64,000 nucleotides of DNA from assembly GCF_015831355.1 (NCBI RefSeq), contig NZ_JADWYR010000002.1, positions 1,364,001 to 1,428,000 of the forward strand, written 5' to 3'. Below are positions 18,241-26,714 of this stretch, one piece after another (position 1 is the stretch's first letter; every line of letters begins with the position of its first letter). Made by a program: the position numbers and the translations under genes. The notes beneath the pieces are model-generated. The model did no database searches and was not told the origin of the DNA. It saw only the letters and a program-made list of their open reading frames with translations. Source of the stretch: Panacibacter microcysteis. Its GTDB lineage: Bacteria; Bacteroidota; Bacteroidia; Chitinophagales; Chitinophagaceae.

Positions 18241-19035
18241 ATGAAAAAAATATTATTACTCCTCTCCTTCCTCGTTGCAACGTTTGCAGGGTTTACGCAG
18301 GATCTGCTGCCAAAACCCAACCCGCCACGGCTGGTAAACGATGTTGCAGGCGTACTATCACCCGAGCAGCGGGAAATACTGGAACAACGACTCGTAGACC
18401 TCGACAATAACTCATCTAACCAGATAGCAATTGTTACGGTTCCAGACCTCCAGGGTTACGATGTGGCAGATTATGCCAACAAACTCTTCCGCTCCTGGGG
18501 TATTGGCGGCACCAAGAATAACAATGGTGTGCTTATACTGGTAGCACCCAATGAAAGACGGGTGCGTATAGAAGTAGGTTATGGCCTGGAAGGTGCCATC
18601 CCCGATATTACTTCCAAACACATTATTGAAGACGACATCATTCCCAACATCAAGAAAGGTGATTATTATCGTGCGTTTGATGAAGCGGTAACTTCCTTAA
18701 GCAAAGCCGCTGTTGGTGAATACAGTGAAAAACGCAAACGCCCTGCAGATGACGGCGGAGGCATAGGCGGTGCCATCCTGTTTTTTGTAATACTTTTTGT
18801 TGTCATCATGATCGTGAGCCGCGGTGGCGGTGGTGGCCGTGGCGGTGGCATGATGAGCCGCAGAGGTTACTCCAGCGTATTGTGGCCGCTTATCTTCAGC
18901 AACCTGGGCGGCGGTGGCCGCAGTGGCGGTGGCTGGGGTGGTGGTGGCGGTGGCGGCTGGAGCGGCGGCGGTGGCGGCTTCGGTGGCTTTGGCGGTGGCA
19001 GCAGCGGCGGCGGCGGTGCCAGTGGCGGATGGTAA
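18241..19035 (+). CDS. TPM-domain membrane protein with glycine-rich tail
   Basis: A 264-residue protein. The start at MKKILLLLSFLVA (18241) gives a signal peptide ending at GFTQ; an in-frame start at 18190 overlaps the previous gene. The TPM domain spans about residues 30-160 (RLVNDVAGVLSPEQREILEQ, GYDVADYANKLFRSWGIG, NNGVLILVAPNERRVRIEVG, YGLEGAIPD). A transmembrane segment (GGAILFFVILFVVIMIVS) follows at about 178-196, then a tail made of Gly, Ser, Trp and Phe, over half glycine, ending GGASGGW. This is the usual YgcG-like layout. It closes the LemA operon and is followed by a terminator. Confidence 0.94.
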   Translation: MKKILLLLSFLVATFAGFTQDLLPKPNPPRLVNDVAGVLSPEQREILEQRLVDLDNNSSNQIAIVTVPDLQGYDVADYANKLFRSWGIGGTKNNNGVLILVAPNERRVRIEVGYGLEGAIPDITSKHIIEDDIIPNIKKGDYYRAFDEAVTSLSKAAVGEYSEKRKRPADDGGGIGGAILFFVILFVVIMIVSRGGGGGRGGGMMSRRGYSSVLWPLIFSNLGGGGRSGGGWGGGGGGGWSGGGGGFGGFGGGSSGGGGASGGW

Positions 19036-19062
19036 AATGTCTTATAAAACACGTAAATAACA

Positions 19063-19092
19063 AAGCCGGGAATCTTTATGAGCCCGGCTTTT
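19063..19092 (+). terminator. Terminator of the LemA-TPM operon
   Basis: AAGCCGGG (19063-19070) pairs with CCCGGCTT (19083-19090), followed by TTG. The right arm is also the start of a GTACAAG element, so the repeat has been joined to or has formed the terminator. Confidence 0.75.
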
Positions 19093-19131
19093 GTATTTCA
19101 ATGCAGCTATTGTTGCGTCGCACTCTTGTAC
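19082..19131 (-). repeat. GTACAAG element, type II core, fused to a terminator arm
   Basis: The + strand reads GCCCGGCTTTTGTATTTCAA, then the reverse of GTACAAGAGTGCGACGCAAC ending at 19131. Its outer AGCCGGGC arm doubles as the 3' arm of the terminator. Confidence 0.85.
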
Positions 19132-19241
19132 TTTCTGTTCCTCATGCAACAGCCCAGGGCACAGTCACGCAGAAAAATACCTGCCGGCATAATGTGTTTT
19201 GAAAAATATGTCTGACTAGATATTTTTGTCATACAAAATTT

Positions 19242-19315
19242 CGGGATGTAGCGCAGCCCGGTAGCGCGCTTCGTTCGGGACGAAGAGGCCGCTGGTTCGA
19301 ATCCAGTCATCCCGA
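19242..19315 (+). tRNA. tRNA-Pro (anticodon CGG)
   Basis: A complete 74-base cloverleaf. The acceptor CGGGATG pairs with CATCCCG plus discriminator A. The anticodon stem CTTCG/CGAAG encloses loop TTCGGGA, so the anticodon is CGG and reads CCG. The T arm CTGGTTCGAATCCAG is intact. CCA is not encoded (CAAG follows). The sequence is close to the usual bacterial tRNA-Pro form. Confidence 0.97.
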
Positions 19316-19338
19316 CAAGCTTATGAAAAACAATTGTC

Positions 19339-19367
19339 AAGCCTGCATAACCATCGCAGGCTTTTTT
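19339..19367 (+). terminator. Terminator after tRNA-Pro
   Basis: AAGCCTGC (19339-19346) pairs with GCAGGCTT (19356-19363), followed by a run of T. It lies 24 bases after the tRNA. Confidence 0.85.
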
Positions 19368-19393
19368 ATGCGCTTCAAAACATGCAGTAATAA

Positions 19394-19510
19394 AGCTGTG
19401 AAGAAAATGCTGGCAGTGGTGAAAATATTGTAACCAACCTCGTATACTCCAATAAATTGGGCTTTACAGAAACAACAAGACTGCAATGTTATGAGATAGC
19501 GATAAATTAA
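19394..19510 (+). pseudogene. Possible remnant of a GNAT acetyltransferase C-terminus
   Basis: Reading from 19394 gives 38 codons to the stop at 19508, containing NLVYSNKLGFTETTRLQCYE. The pattern N-hydrophobic-Y-x-x-KLGF followed by a charged strand is the usual last motif of GNAT N-acetyltransferases. The frame is closed by TAA TAA just upstream and no start or acetyl-CoA site is present, so this would be a decayed tail. It lies between the tRNA-Pro terminator and the next gene. Confidence 0.4.
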
Positions 19511-19556
19511 TTGAAAGGCGGACTGTATATATCTAAATACTGTATCGCCCCACAAA

Positions 19557-19586
19557 AACAAAAAGCCACCTTTTGCAAGGTGGCTT
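19557..19586 (-). terminator. Terminator of the small secreted protein gene
   Basis: On the reverse strand AAGCCACCTT pairs with AAGGTGGCTT around GCAA, followed by TTTGTTTTTG. It lies 59 bases past the stop of the leftward gene, which supports that gene being expressed. Confidence 0.8.
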
Positions 19587-19644
19587 CACTAAATGCTTCA
19601 TCGTTAACCTAAATGATTTCAGTAATGAAGCATTCTAAAAGTAT

Positions 19645-19839
19645 TTACTGCTGGTCAAGAATATTTGCCAGGAAAATAGAGTCTGGTTTATGCGTTGTAT
19701 CAGACGTATCCTGTGGCACAGTGTCCTTAATGTTATTGAATGCGTACTGAGAAAAATCGCCTGTAGTACCCTTATCTGATGATATAGCAAATGCTGCACC
19801 TGTAATAAGCAACATGCCTGCAAATAGTAATTTTTTCAT
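19645..19839 (-). CDS. Tiny secreted protein of unknown function
   Basis: A 64-residue protein starting MKKLLFAGMLLITGAAFA, a clear signal peptide cut before ISSDKG. The mature part of about 46 residues is acidic and rich in Asp, Thr and Ser (TVPQDTSDTTHKPDS), with no Cys and no recognised domain. It has its own terminator at 19557-19586, and the region upstream of the start is AT-rich. Similar short secreted peptides are common in this group but rarely annotated. Confidence 0.7.
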   Translation of the reverse strand: MKKLLFAGMLLITGAAFAISSDKGTTGDFSQYAFNNIKDTVPQDTSDTTHKPDSIFLANILDQQ

Positions 19840-20658
19840 GGTTAACTTTTTTTGATTTAAAAATACAAACCTTAAAATCCAACAACTGTGCCAAACGTGT
19901 ACGCTGTGCCCGATAATTTATCGTTGTTAACATCCATCAACTTTATATATATGTGCATCGTTAACAATCATTTATCATATTGCTATAACATGATGTTCAC
20001 AATGTTGATGAGTACAATAAGTGTTTTTTATGTCCCTGCCGTATCCAATCAGGCAATTAAAGAGGTTGATACTTTGTTGTAATGCCGAGCCGCGGACTGC
20101 AGCCGCGTAAAGAACGGAACGTACAAGTGAGTGACACAACGGACGATGCCATAAAATACTACTGCTGAAAAACAAATCATGCATACGGCATTCAGTAAAA
20201 ATTATCGCAACCTTTAACATCACGATGATCATTTTATCCAGATTGGAAAAACAACAAACCGATAGCGTTACAACCTGCAATGCGTTTTACACAAAATGGC
20301 CGGCATTTCGCAACCTTACCAGATTTATGCAGAACATATGCCAGCCCTGTTTCATCTGTTTGCATCTTTATTTGGTATTTTATCTGTTACGTTTGCTCTT
20401 TTTATACCCTTCGGATTAATGAGAAACAGTCGAAAAAAATCATTTTTATATTACTGTTGCTCACAGTTATTTCGTTTTGCCGGCGTGGTTTGGTCCGGGA
20501 TCTTTGCATTGGTACCTGTTTTGCTTTGGAGAATGAACTGTATATCGTTCAAAGATGAATGAGATACATAAGCTCATCATGATACATGCGGAAATGAACA
20601 GGACGGGCATGAACTGAATGGCTGGAAATATTAAACAGAATGGTTAACAGAAGAACTT
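19840..20658. other. Intergenic region of 819 bp
   Basis: It contains one GTACAAG element (20097-20168). An 88-codon frame at 20296-20562 encodes a hydrophobic peptide (LFASLFGILSVTFALFIPF); a second frame over the same bases also looks hydrophobic, which suggests T-rich composition or a decayed membrane-protein gene rather than a live one. Confidence 0.45.
20097..20168 (+). repeat. GTACAAG element, type I core, with left arm
   Basis: The left arm CTGCAGCCGCGTAAAGAACG leads into GTACAAGTGAGTGACACAAC, then GGACGATGCCATAAAATACT and ACTGCTG. Confidence 0.88.
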
Positions 20659-21906
20659 ATGACACCGAATATTTTTATATGGATTATTGCCTTGCTGGTT
20701 ATTTTCCTGATTATCATCCGCCCGTTTAAATTGTCTGAAGCTTACTGGGCAGTAGCAGGTGCTGCGTTGCTGGTTATATTCCGGCTCATAACACCCGTAG
20801 ATGCACTAGACGGCGTAACAAAAGGCCTGGACGTATACCTGTTCCTGGCAGGCATGATGTTGATGGCAGAGGTTGCCAGAGAAGCAAAATTGTTTGCCTG
20901 GCTGGCCACACTTGCCGTTTCCTTCTCCAAAGGCTCGCCCCGGAAACTCTTTTTGCTCGTATATGTTGTAGGCATTGCGACAACAACGTTTTTATCTAAC
21001 GACGCAACCGCTGTGGTATTAACGCCGGCTGTATTTGCAGCAGCCAAAGCAGCCAATGTAAAAAACGTGCTTCCCTACCTGTTGATCTGTGCTTTTATAG
21101 CAAATGCCGCATCATTTGTTTTACCTATTTCCAATCCTGCAAATCTTGTAATATATGGCGATAAGCTGCCACCCCTGCTATCGTGGCTGAGACAATACAC
21201 CATTCCTTCACTGGTATCAATCCTTATCACTTATCTAGCGCTATATTATACACAACGCAAATCACTGGCTGGCAGCATTGAAACAAATATTTCAATCCCC
21301 GCACTTTCCCCGGCAGGTAAACTGGCCGGAACAGGCATCCTCCTCTCCGCCCTGGTTTTGACAATCTGTTCTGCATTAGATATAGCGCTCGGTTTACCTA
21401 CGGCTATAACCGGCCTTCTTATTTTCGTCGTGGTTACAACGGGCTGTGGTTTGCAACCTGCCAGTATCATACGCCAGGTTTCCTGGGCTGTATTACCCAT
21501 GGTGGCGGGATTGTTTGTTATAGTAGAAGGCCTTACCAAAACAGGCGTGCTGGCATTTGCTGAAAACTGGCTCACCCACAATTCACGGGAGTCTGCAGGT
21601 GCAACAACATGGTTGAGTGGATTGGGCATAGCTTTCATCAGCAATATCATGAACAACCTGCCCAGCGGCCTGATAGCAGGCAATGCAGTGCAGGCAGCAG
21701 CGGTTCCGGAAATCATTCAGCGATCGGTGCTTATTGGTGTAGACCTTGGCCCCAATTTGTCTGTCACGGGTTCATTGGCCACCATACTCTGGCTGATCGT
21801 GCTAAGACGTGAAGGCGAAGACATAAGCGCCTGGCAGTTTTTGAAAACAGGCCTGGTGGTAATGCTTCCTGCCCTGCTGGCAACTTTGGCCACGCTTTGG
21901 ATTTAA
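20659..21906 (+). CDS. ArsB-like anion transporter
   Basis: A 415-residue inner-membrane protein with about eleven predicted hydrophobic segments. It matches the ArsB/NhaD (ion transporter superfamily) layout, with two related halves: FLSNDATAVVLTPAVFAAAK and SNPANLVIYG in the first, and ISNIMNNLPSGLIAGNAVQ with DLGPNLSVTGSLATILWL in the second. The second-half motif is particularly close to arsenite exporters. No arsR or arsC gene is beside it, so arsenite, antimonite or another anion remain possible. The next gene begins about 150 bases downstream and is unrelated. Confidence 0.85.
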   Translation: MTPNIFIWIIALLVIFLIIIRPFKLSEAYWAVAGAALLVIFRLITPVDALDGVTKGLDVYLFLAGMMLMAEVAREAKLFAWLATLAVSFSKGSPRKLFLLVYVVGIATTTFLSNDATAVVLTPAVFAAAKAANVKNVLPYLLICAFIANAASFVLPISNPANLVIYGDKLPPLLSWLRQYTIPSLVSILITYLALYYTQRKSLAGSIETNISIPALSPAGKLAGTGILLSALVLTICSALDIALGLPTAITGLLIFVVVTTGCGLQPASIIRQVSWAVLPMVAGLFVIVEGLTKTGVLAFAENWLTHNSRESAGATTWLSGLGIAFISNIMNNLPSGLIAGNAVQAAAVPEIIQRSVLIGVDLGPNLSVTGSLATILWLIVLRREGEDISAWQFLKTGLVVMLPALLATLATLWI

Positions 21907-22054
21907 TGTATAGGTGCAGGTTAGATTCCGGCAGTACCGGCGCAGCCATGAACGCACACCGGGCATGCATATTTTAATGCCACATTCCAATAACCAGGCT
22001 CGAATTTCAGTGCTACAGCATTTTTCTGTAACATTGTCAAAATCAACAAACACA

Positions 22055-22771
22055 ATGAGGGTTGCAGATTTACCGGGAAATGATGAAGAAAGACTGGCAG
22101 CATTACACAGCTACGATATACTGGATTCGCTGCCTGAGAAAGAATACAATGACATTACCTTACTCGCCTCAACCATCTGCAGTACACCCATTTCACTGAT
22201 CAGCTTTATCGACGACAAAAGGCAGTGGTTTAAATCAAACCACGGTTTGTCAGTACGCGAAACACCAAAAGATTATGCTTTTTGCTCACACGCCATTTTA
22301 GACCCTTCAGCAATACTGATTGTGCCCGATTCCAGGGCAGATGAACGTTTCTCGGGCAACCCGCTGGTAGAAGGCGATCCGCACGTAATTTTTTATGCCG
22401 GGGTGCCACTCGTAAACAAAGACGGATTCCCGTTAGGTTCTCTTTGTGTAATAGACAACAAAACCCGCACGCTTTCAGAAAACCAGCTTGCGGCGCTTAA
22501 AATTCTATCGGGCCACGTGGTAAGCTTACTGGAATTGAGGCGTGCAACAAAGACAATGACAGTATTGCAAAAGCTGTTGGAAGAACGCAATGAAGAATTG
22601 CAGCAGCGTGTTGACCAGTTTGATACACAGGTGATACCAATGGTGAAAGCAATACAAAATGACATCGCTACGCTCGAACGTACACCGGGTGCCGGCACAG
22701 AAAGCAGGCAGCACCTGTTTGAAAATGTAAAAACGCGGATCAGCTTGTTAGAAGCTTTCCTCAACATGTAA
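22055..22771 (+). CDS. GAF-domain signalling protein
   Basis: A 238-residue cytoplasmic protein. The start at MRVADLPGNDEERLAALHSY (22055) is chosen because the GAF-protein family typically begins here; an in-frame start at 21914 adds 47 residues of unlikely sequence. The GAF domain covers about residues 25-165 (ICSTPISLISFIDDKRQWFK, YAFCSHAILDP, DERFSGNPLV, FYAGVPLVNKDGFPLGSLCV, IDNKTRTLSENQLAALKIL). A coiled coil follows (LEERNEELQQRVDQF). No kinase or cyclase domain is attached, so it may be a sensor acting through another protein. There are no obvious partners beside it. Confidence 0.88.
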   Translation: MRVADLPGNDEERLAALHSYDILDSLPEKEYNDITLLASTICSTPISLISFIDDKRQWFKSNHGLSVRETPKDYAFCSHAILDPSAILIVPDSRADERFSGNPLVEGDPHVIFYAGVPLVNKDGFPLGSLCVIDNKTRTLSENQLAALKILSGHVVSLLELRRATKTMTVLQKLLEERNEELQQRVDQFDTQVIPMVKAIQNDIATLERTPGAGTESRQHLFENVKTRISLLEAFLNM

Positions 22772-22850
22772 TGTAACACTCCGGGACTTTAAATAAATTG
22801 TTGCCAGTCTCAAGCAGCCGGGCTCTTCTGCAATGCCATCAACTAACAAT

Positions 22851-22875
22851 AAAAAACCCGGGGAAGGCTCCCCGG
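22851..22875 (-). terminator. Terminator downstream of the SDR gene
   Basis: On the reverse strand CCGGGGA pairs with TCCCCGG around a GCCT loop, followed by GTTTTTT. It lies about 180 bases after the SDR stop codon. Confidence 0.75.
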
Positions 22876-23053
22876 ATCATATGCTCATTGCACTCCATAG
22901 GATAGGGATACACGAGCAACTATTTGTTAGCCAAATATGTGCCGCGTATCTAACCCATTGTTTTTCAAACATTTATACATTAAAAACTATATAAAAATCC
23001 CATTTCAGGACAAATTTCCCAAAAAGAGAGAAAATCTATATACATGGAAAACG

Positions 23054-23767
23054 CTAAGATTTACCGGGCATTGATGGTCTTACTTCAATTTTGCTCGGCA
23101 GCGTTCTGGGGTGCATCTTCAGGAGATCTACAACCATCTCTCCTATGTCCTCGGGCTGTATCTTCCAAGTATCTTCATTGCCTGGCGTGTGACCACCAAA
23201 GTTCGTAGCCACAGAGCCCGGCATAATCGTAGTTACCTTTATACCAAATTGTCTTAAGTCCATCATAATGGCCTGCGAAAATCCAACCAGTCCGAATTTA
23301 CTGGCGTTGTAGGCCGCGCCGTTGGCAAAAAAATTAGTGCCGGCAAGGCTTGCAATGGTGATTATGTAACCCTTTGATGCTTTCAATGCCTCTATGCCGG
23401 ATTTAACCGTATTAAACACGCCTGTAAGATTGGTGTCAATGGTTTCTTTCCACTGCGCTTCCGTCATGTCTTGTATAGGCGCAAAATGACCGATGCCAGC
23501 GTTGGCAATTACCACATCCAATTGCCCGAAATGTGCAATGGTTGCATCAATGGCCTTTTGTTCGTCCTCCAGGGAATTAACTTCAGACCGCAGTGCCAGT
23601 ACCTTCGTTCCACTGCCTAAGCTTTTTGCTGCCTGCTGTGCAGTTTCTATGCTGCGGCTCGTGATGGCCACATTCATACCACTATCCAGCAATGCTTTTG
23701 CAATACCATAACCAATGCCTTTACTACCACCAGTAATATAGGCTACCTTTCCTTGTAATGTATTCAT
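23054..23767 (-). CDS. Short-chain dehydrogenase/reductase
   Basis: A 237-residue NAD(P)-dependent oxidoreductase. The start MNTLQGKVAYITGGSKGIG (23767) places the TGGSKGIG cofactor motif at residues 13-20, as usual; a longer in-frame start at 23803 is less likely. Other landmarks are VIANAGIGHF near residue 84, the catalytic Ser in IITIASLAGTNFF, and YNASKFGLVGF with the Tyr-x-x-x-Lys pair near residues 150-154. The end IMPGSVATNFGGHT is typical. Substrate unknown. It stands alone, with a terminator downstream and a GTACAAG element upstream. Confidence 0.93.
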   Translation of the reverse strand: MNTLQGKVAYITGGSKGIGYGIAKALLDSGMNVAITSRSIETAQQAAKSLGSGTKVLALRSEVNSLEDEQKAIDATIAHFGQLDVVIANAGIGHFAPIQDMTEAQWKETIDTNLTGVFNTVKSGIEALKASKGYIITIASLAGTNFFANGAAYNASKFGLVGFSQAIMMDLRQFGIKVTTIMPGSVATNFGGHTPGNEDTWKIQPEDIGEMVVDLLKMHPRTLPSKIEVRPSMPGKS

Positions 23768-23913
23768 ATCTATTGTTTGTTTACCAATTACGTCAGCATG
23801 CAACAGTCAAAAATAATGCGCTAAGATGCCTGCGTTTGCAGGCACATCTGCAAAGCAATAATAACTCAGGCGTTTACTTCCATCATGCAGAAAACATAAA
23901 GCAATTTTTGTAA

Positions 23914-23962
23914 CCGGGCTGTGGTAATCCTGCTCAGCTTCCGTTGCGTCGCACACTTGTAC
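23914..23962 (-). repeat. GTACAAG element, type II-like core
   Basis: The + strand reads CCGGGCTGTGGTAATCCTGC, then the reverse of GTACAAGTGTGCGACGCAAC. Position 8 of the core is T as in type I, while the dyad is type II. Confidence 0.85.
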
Positions 23963-24058
23963 TTTCTTTTCATTGCGCAGCAGCGCCGGTTCCAACAGCG
24001 CATACAAACACAGTCATCACTGATCTGGTCTCTGCCATCAAAACTGCATTAACACGGC

Positions 24059-24469
24059 TTAAAGAGCCTGCTCGTTTGTACGCTTTATAGCTTTTTTCTC
24101 CTCGCTTTTAAGTTCTGCTTCCAGGTTTTCCTTTTTAAGATCTGTTCTTACCAGGTTGTATAAACTCATGTACACATTAGCGATCCAAACCAGGGCAAAA
24201 CCTGCAATGATGTAACCTCTCCAGCCGGTATACAAAAGCTGGAATTTTGTAATAAAAAGTATTAGCGCGGTCACGTAATGACTAAAACAATACTCGCATG
24301 TAAACAGGTAGAAGAATTTTCTTACCAATAATGTCTTCGCATTTTTACTGCAATCCTGGCACCAGGTTCTCGGCTCCAGGAATATCTGTTCATGCGTTAC
24401 AGTCCAGCTAATGCAGGCAATAGCCAGCGGAAGTATAAACAGCCTTACCAATTGATCTGTCAGCTCCAT
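24059..24469 (-). CDS. Membrane protein with two Cys pairs, unknown
   Basis: Read from MELTDQLVRLFILPLAIAC (24469) this is a 136-residue protein; an in-frame start at 24541 would add 24 residues. It has about three hydrophobic segments: residues 8-22, about 60-75 (HYVTALILFITKFQLLY), and 86-103. WCQDC and CEYCFSHY form two CxxC pairs on either side of a charged linker, which could bind metal or form disulfides. The second resembles the CxxC-x-S/H-Y pattern of small DUF1360-like membrane proteins, but I do not recognise the family with confidence. The C-terminal part is a charged helix (KKENLEAELKSEEKKAI). Confidence 0.65.
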   Translation of the reverse strand: MELTDQLVRLFILPLAIACISWTVTHEQIFLEPRTWCQDCSKNAKTLLVRKFFYLFTCEYCFSHYVTALILFITKFQLLYTGWRGYIIAGFALVWIANVYMSLYNLVRTDLKKENLEAELKSEEKKAIKRTNEQAL

Positions 24470-24872
24470 AATGTTATGCGGTGTTAAAAATGTCCATTGT
24501 TGTAGCACTCCATGGTACAGCAAGCTGTACCCCGTAAACAACAGATTAATAAAAACAAAATATCATGCCACAGCAGTATCAGCCTGTCTGCAGGACTCTA
24601 TGGGCACTGCAACATGATAAATGCAGCATTTCCTCTACATAAACAGGTTTTATAAATATCGGTTGGGTAAAGCTTTTTCCGATTTTCACCATTCTTGCTG
24701 CTGCCCGCTGTTACCGTCTCAAATTATTATAACAAGTGTGCGTGTAAAACAACAATGATCACATGAATGTTTTACAATACCAATCATGTGGCACGAGAAT
24801 CAATCACTTAGCCTGCGTATACATGTTGCTGAATGGCAAATTCTGCTATCTTTAGTACACAAGCTTGCAACT
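24470..24872. other. Divergent intergenic region of 403 bp
   Basis: It lies between the leftward membrane protein and the rightward oxidoreductase. I see no repeat element, hairpin or gene in it, apart from possible in-frame upstream starts of both neighbours. Confidence 0.4.
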
Positions 24873-26186
24873 ATGAACAGACGAAATTTTCTCAGGAACA
24901 CATCAGCCGCAGCAGCGGGTATTACCATTCTTAATTTTCCCGTCTTTGGCAAAGATGCCCCAAGTAATAAGGTGGTACTCGCAGTTATGGGTGTCAACAG
25001 TCGTGGCAATTACCTCGCTAAATCATTTGCATCATTGGAAAATACAGAGGTCGCTTATATATGCGATGTGGAAGATGGCGCCATCAAAAACGGTCTCGAT
25101 GCATTAAAAGAAGCACCACGAAAACCGCGTGTCGTAAAAGACATCCGTGCCTTGGTAAAACAAAAAGATTTCGATGCATTATTGATCGCAGCGCCTGACC
25201 ATTGGCATGCGCCTGCATCTATACTCGGTGTGCAAAGTGGCAAACATGTGTATGTAGAAAAACCTTGCGGACAAAACCCTTACGAAGGAGAACTTATTTC
25301 CAAAGCATATGAAAAGTATGGCATGCATATACAAATGGGCAACCAGCGCCGCTCCATGCCTACCCTCATCGAAGCAGTAAAACAGGTAAAGGCAGGCGCT
25401 ATTGGCAAAGTGTATTTTGCAAAAGCATGGTACACCAATAACCGCGCATCAATCGGTACAGGAAAAGTTGTTCCCGTACCCGCAACATTAGACTGGGACC
25501 TGTGGCAGGGCCCTGCACCACGCACAGCTTACAAAGACAATATTGTGCATTACAACTGGCACTGGTTCTGGCATTGGGGCACCGGTGAAAGCTGCAACAA
25601 CGGCACGCATGAAATTGATTGCTGCCGCTGGTTTTTAGGCGTTGATTACCCAACAAAAGTTACATCAGCTGGTGGACGATATGCATTCAAAGATGACTGG
25701 CAAACAACAGACACACAGGTTGCAAACTTCGAGTTTGGTAATGATAAGGCCATAACATGGGAAGGCAGAAGTTGCAACAATTACCCCGTAGAAGGCCAAA
25801 GCCGTGGCTTTATTATTTATGGTGATGCAGGCACACTCGTAAATGATGGTGGTGGCGCGTATAAAATTTATGATACAAAGAACAAACTGGTAAGCGATGT
25901 TTCCACCAATGTAAAAGCAGAGGCCAACAATCTCGTAAGCTCAACAGGCAATTTAGATCTTTACCATTTTCAGAATTTTGTTGATGCAATTCGTGGCAAT
26001 GCAAAACTTACTTCACCTGTAAATGAAGGAAGCAAATCGGTGTTGCTTTGTCACCTCGCCAATATTGCACAACGCAGCGGCGGCCTGCTCAACTGCGATC
26101 CATCAAACGGGCACATTCTGCACAATGAAGACGCGATGAAACTCTGGCGCCGTACTTACGAAAAAGGCTGGGAACCGGTGGTGTAG
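24873..26186 (+). CDS. Gfo/Idh/MocA-family oxidoreductase with twin-arginine signal (second copy)
   Basis: A 437-residue protein. The start MNRRNFLRNTSAAAAG (24873) gives a Tat signal; an in-frame ATG 29 codons upstream is unlikely. The Rossmann core reads VVLAVMGVNSRGNYLAKSFA, then LLIAAPDHWHAPASILGVQ and the conserved YVEKPCGQNPYEGEL, QMGNQRRSMPTL. The substrate domain has NWHWFWHWGTGESCNNGTHE and RWFLGVDYPTKVTSAGGRYA. It differs substantially from the protein at 14310-15668, so it probably acts on another sugar derivative. It appears to be a single gene; a GTACAAG element starts 17 bases past the stop. Confidence 0.93.
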   Translation: MNRRNFLRNTSAAAAGITILNFPVFGKDAPSNKVVLAVMGVNSRGNYLAKSFASLENTEVAYICDVEDGAIKNGLDALKEAPRKPRVVKDIRALVKQKDFDALLIAAPDHWHAPASILGVQSGKHVYVEKPCGQNPYEGELISKAYEKYGMHIQMGNQRRSMPTLIEAVKQVKAGAIGKVYFAKAWYTNNRASIGTGKVVPVPATLDWDLWQGPAPRTAYKDNIVHYNWHWFWHWGTGESCNNGTHEIDCCRWFLGVDYPTKVTSAGGRYAFKDDWQTTDTQVANFEFGNDKAITWEGRSCNNYPVEGQSRGFIIYGDAGTLVNDGGGAYKIYDTKNKLVSDVSTNVKAEANNLVSSTGNLDLYHFQNFVDAIRGNAKLTSPVNEGSKSVLLCHLANIAQRSGGLLNCDPSNGHILHNEDAMKLWRRTYEKGWEPVV

Positions 26187-26202
26187 TAGCTTTACCTGTT
26201 TT

Positions 26203-26276
26203 CCGGCTGTAGTTTTTCATGGCATCGCCTGTTGTGTCACTCACTTGTACGTTCCGCTTTTATGGCGACTGTAGCG
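26203..26276 (-). repeat. GTACAAG element, type I core, both arms present
   Basis: The + strand reads CCGGCTGTAGTTTTTCATGG, CATCGCCTGTTGTGTCACTC, ACTTGTAC, then GTTCCGCTTTTATGGCGACT and GTAGCG. It is nearly complete and close to the copy at 35297-35370. Confidence 0.9.
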
Positions 26277-26441
26277 TTCCGATTTATCGGTTTCGCGGCG
26301 GATTTTTATTTGTGCGTTCAGTTATTTATGCAATAGCTTATGATAGTGGGATCAAAGTTAAAGACAAGTAATACTTAGATGTTGGTCTCTAACATGCGAC
26401 TGTGTGAGTCTGTAATGTTTTGACATGTCTGCAATGATTTA

Positions 26442-26466
26442 CCGGCGGGTGTGGACACACCGCCGG
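26442..26466. repeat. CCGGCGG hairpin, copy 1
   Basis: CCGGCGGGTGTG pairs with CACACCGCCGG with one bulged base, followed by AATGG. Related hairpins occur at 29423-29447 and, decayed, at 29884-29908. Confidence 0.7.
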
Positions 26467-26519
26467 AATGGTAAAATTGTTACAGACACCGACCAATAGA
26501 GAAAAATTATTTAAGTAGC

Positions 26520-26585
26520 GGGCTATAGTATTTCATAGCATCGCCTGTTGTGTCACTCACTTGTACGGTTGGTTGTTTATGCTGC
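26520..26585 (-). repeat. GTACAAG element, type I core, GGTTGGTT arm
   Basis: The + strand reads GGGCTATAGTATTTCATAGC, ATCGCCTGTTGTGTCACTCA, CTTGTAC, then GGTTGGTTGTTTATGCTGC instead of the GTTCCG arm. It is inside direct repeat A. Confidence 0.88.
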
Positions 26586-26597
26586 ATGATGTTGATA

Positions 26598-26714
26598 CTG
26601 GCGCAAGTATGCAGGGGTGGTTAATGTGTGTTGGCGTACTTGTGCCTTGATAATAGTTTAGTGCTATGGCACAAGTACACTGCGCTGCAAAGCTTAGCTG
26701 CATACTTGCGCCAG
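26598..26714. repeat. Nested palindrome element, copy 1
   Basis: Outer arms CTGGCGCAAGTATGCAG (26598-26614) and CTGCATACTTGCGCCAG (26698-26714) match exactly. Inside, GTACTTGTGCC (26636-26646) matches GGCACAAGTAC (26668-26678) exactly. The whole folds as a long hairpin with a second hairpin at its end. Confidence 0.88.

Noticed and set aside
20296-20562. 88-codon hydrophobic frame before the ArsB-like gene
   Set aside because: Another frame over the same bases is equally hydrophobic, no family is recognised and no ribosome binding site is seen. At most a remnant of a membrane protein.
20659-21906. The ArsB-like gene as part of an arsenic-resistance operon
   Set aside because: No arsR, arsC or arsA is nearby, so only the transporter family can be supported.
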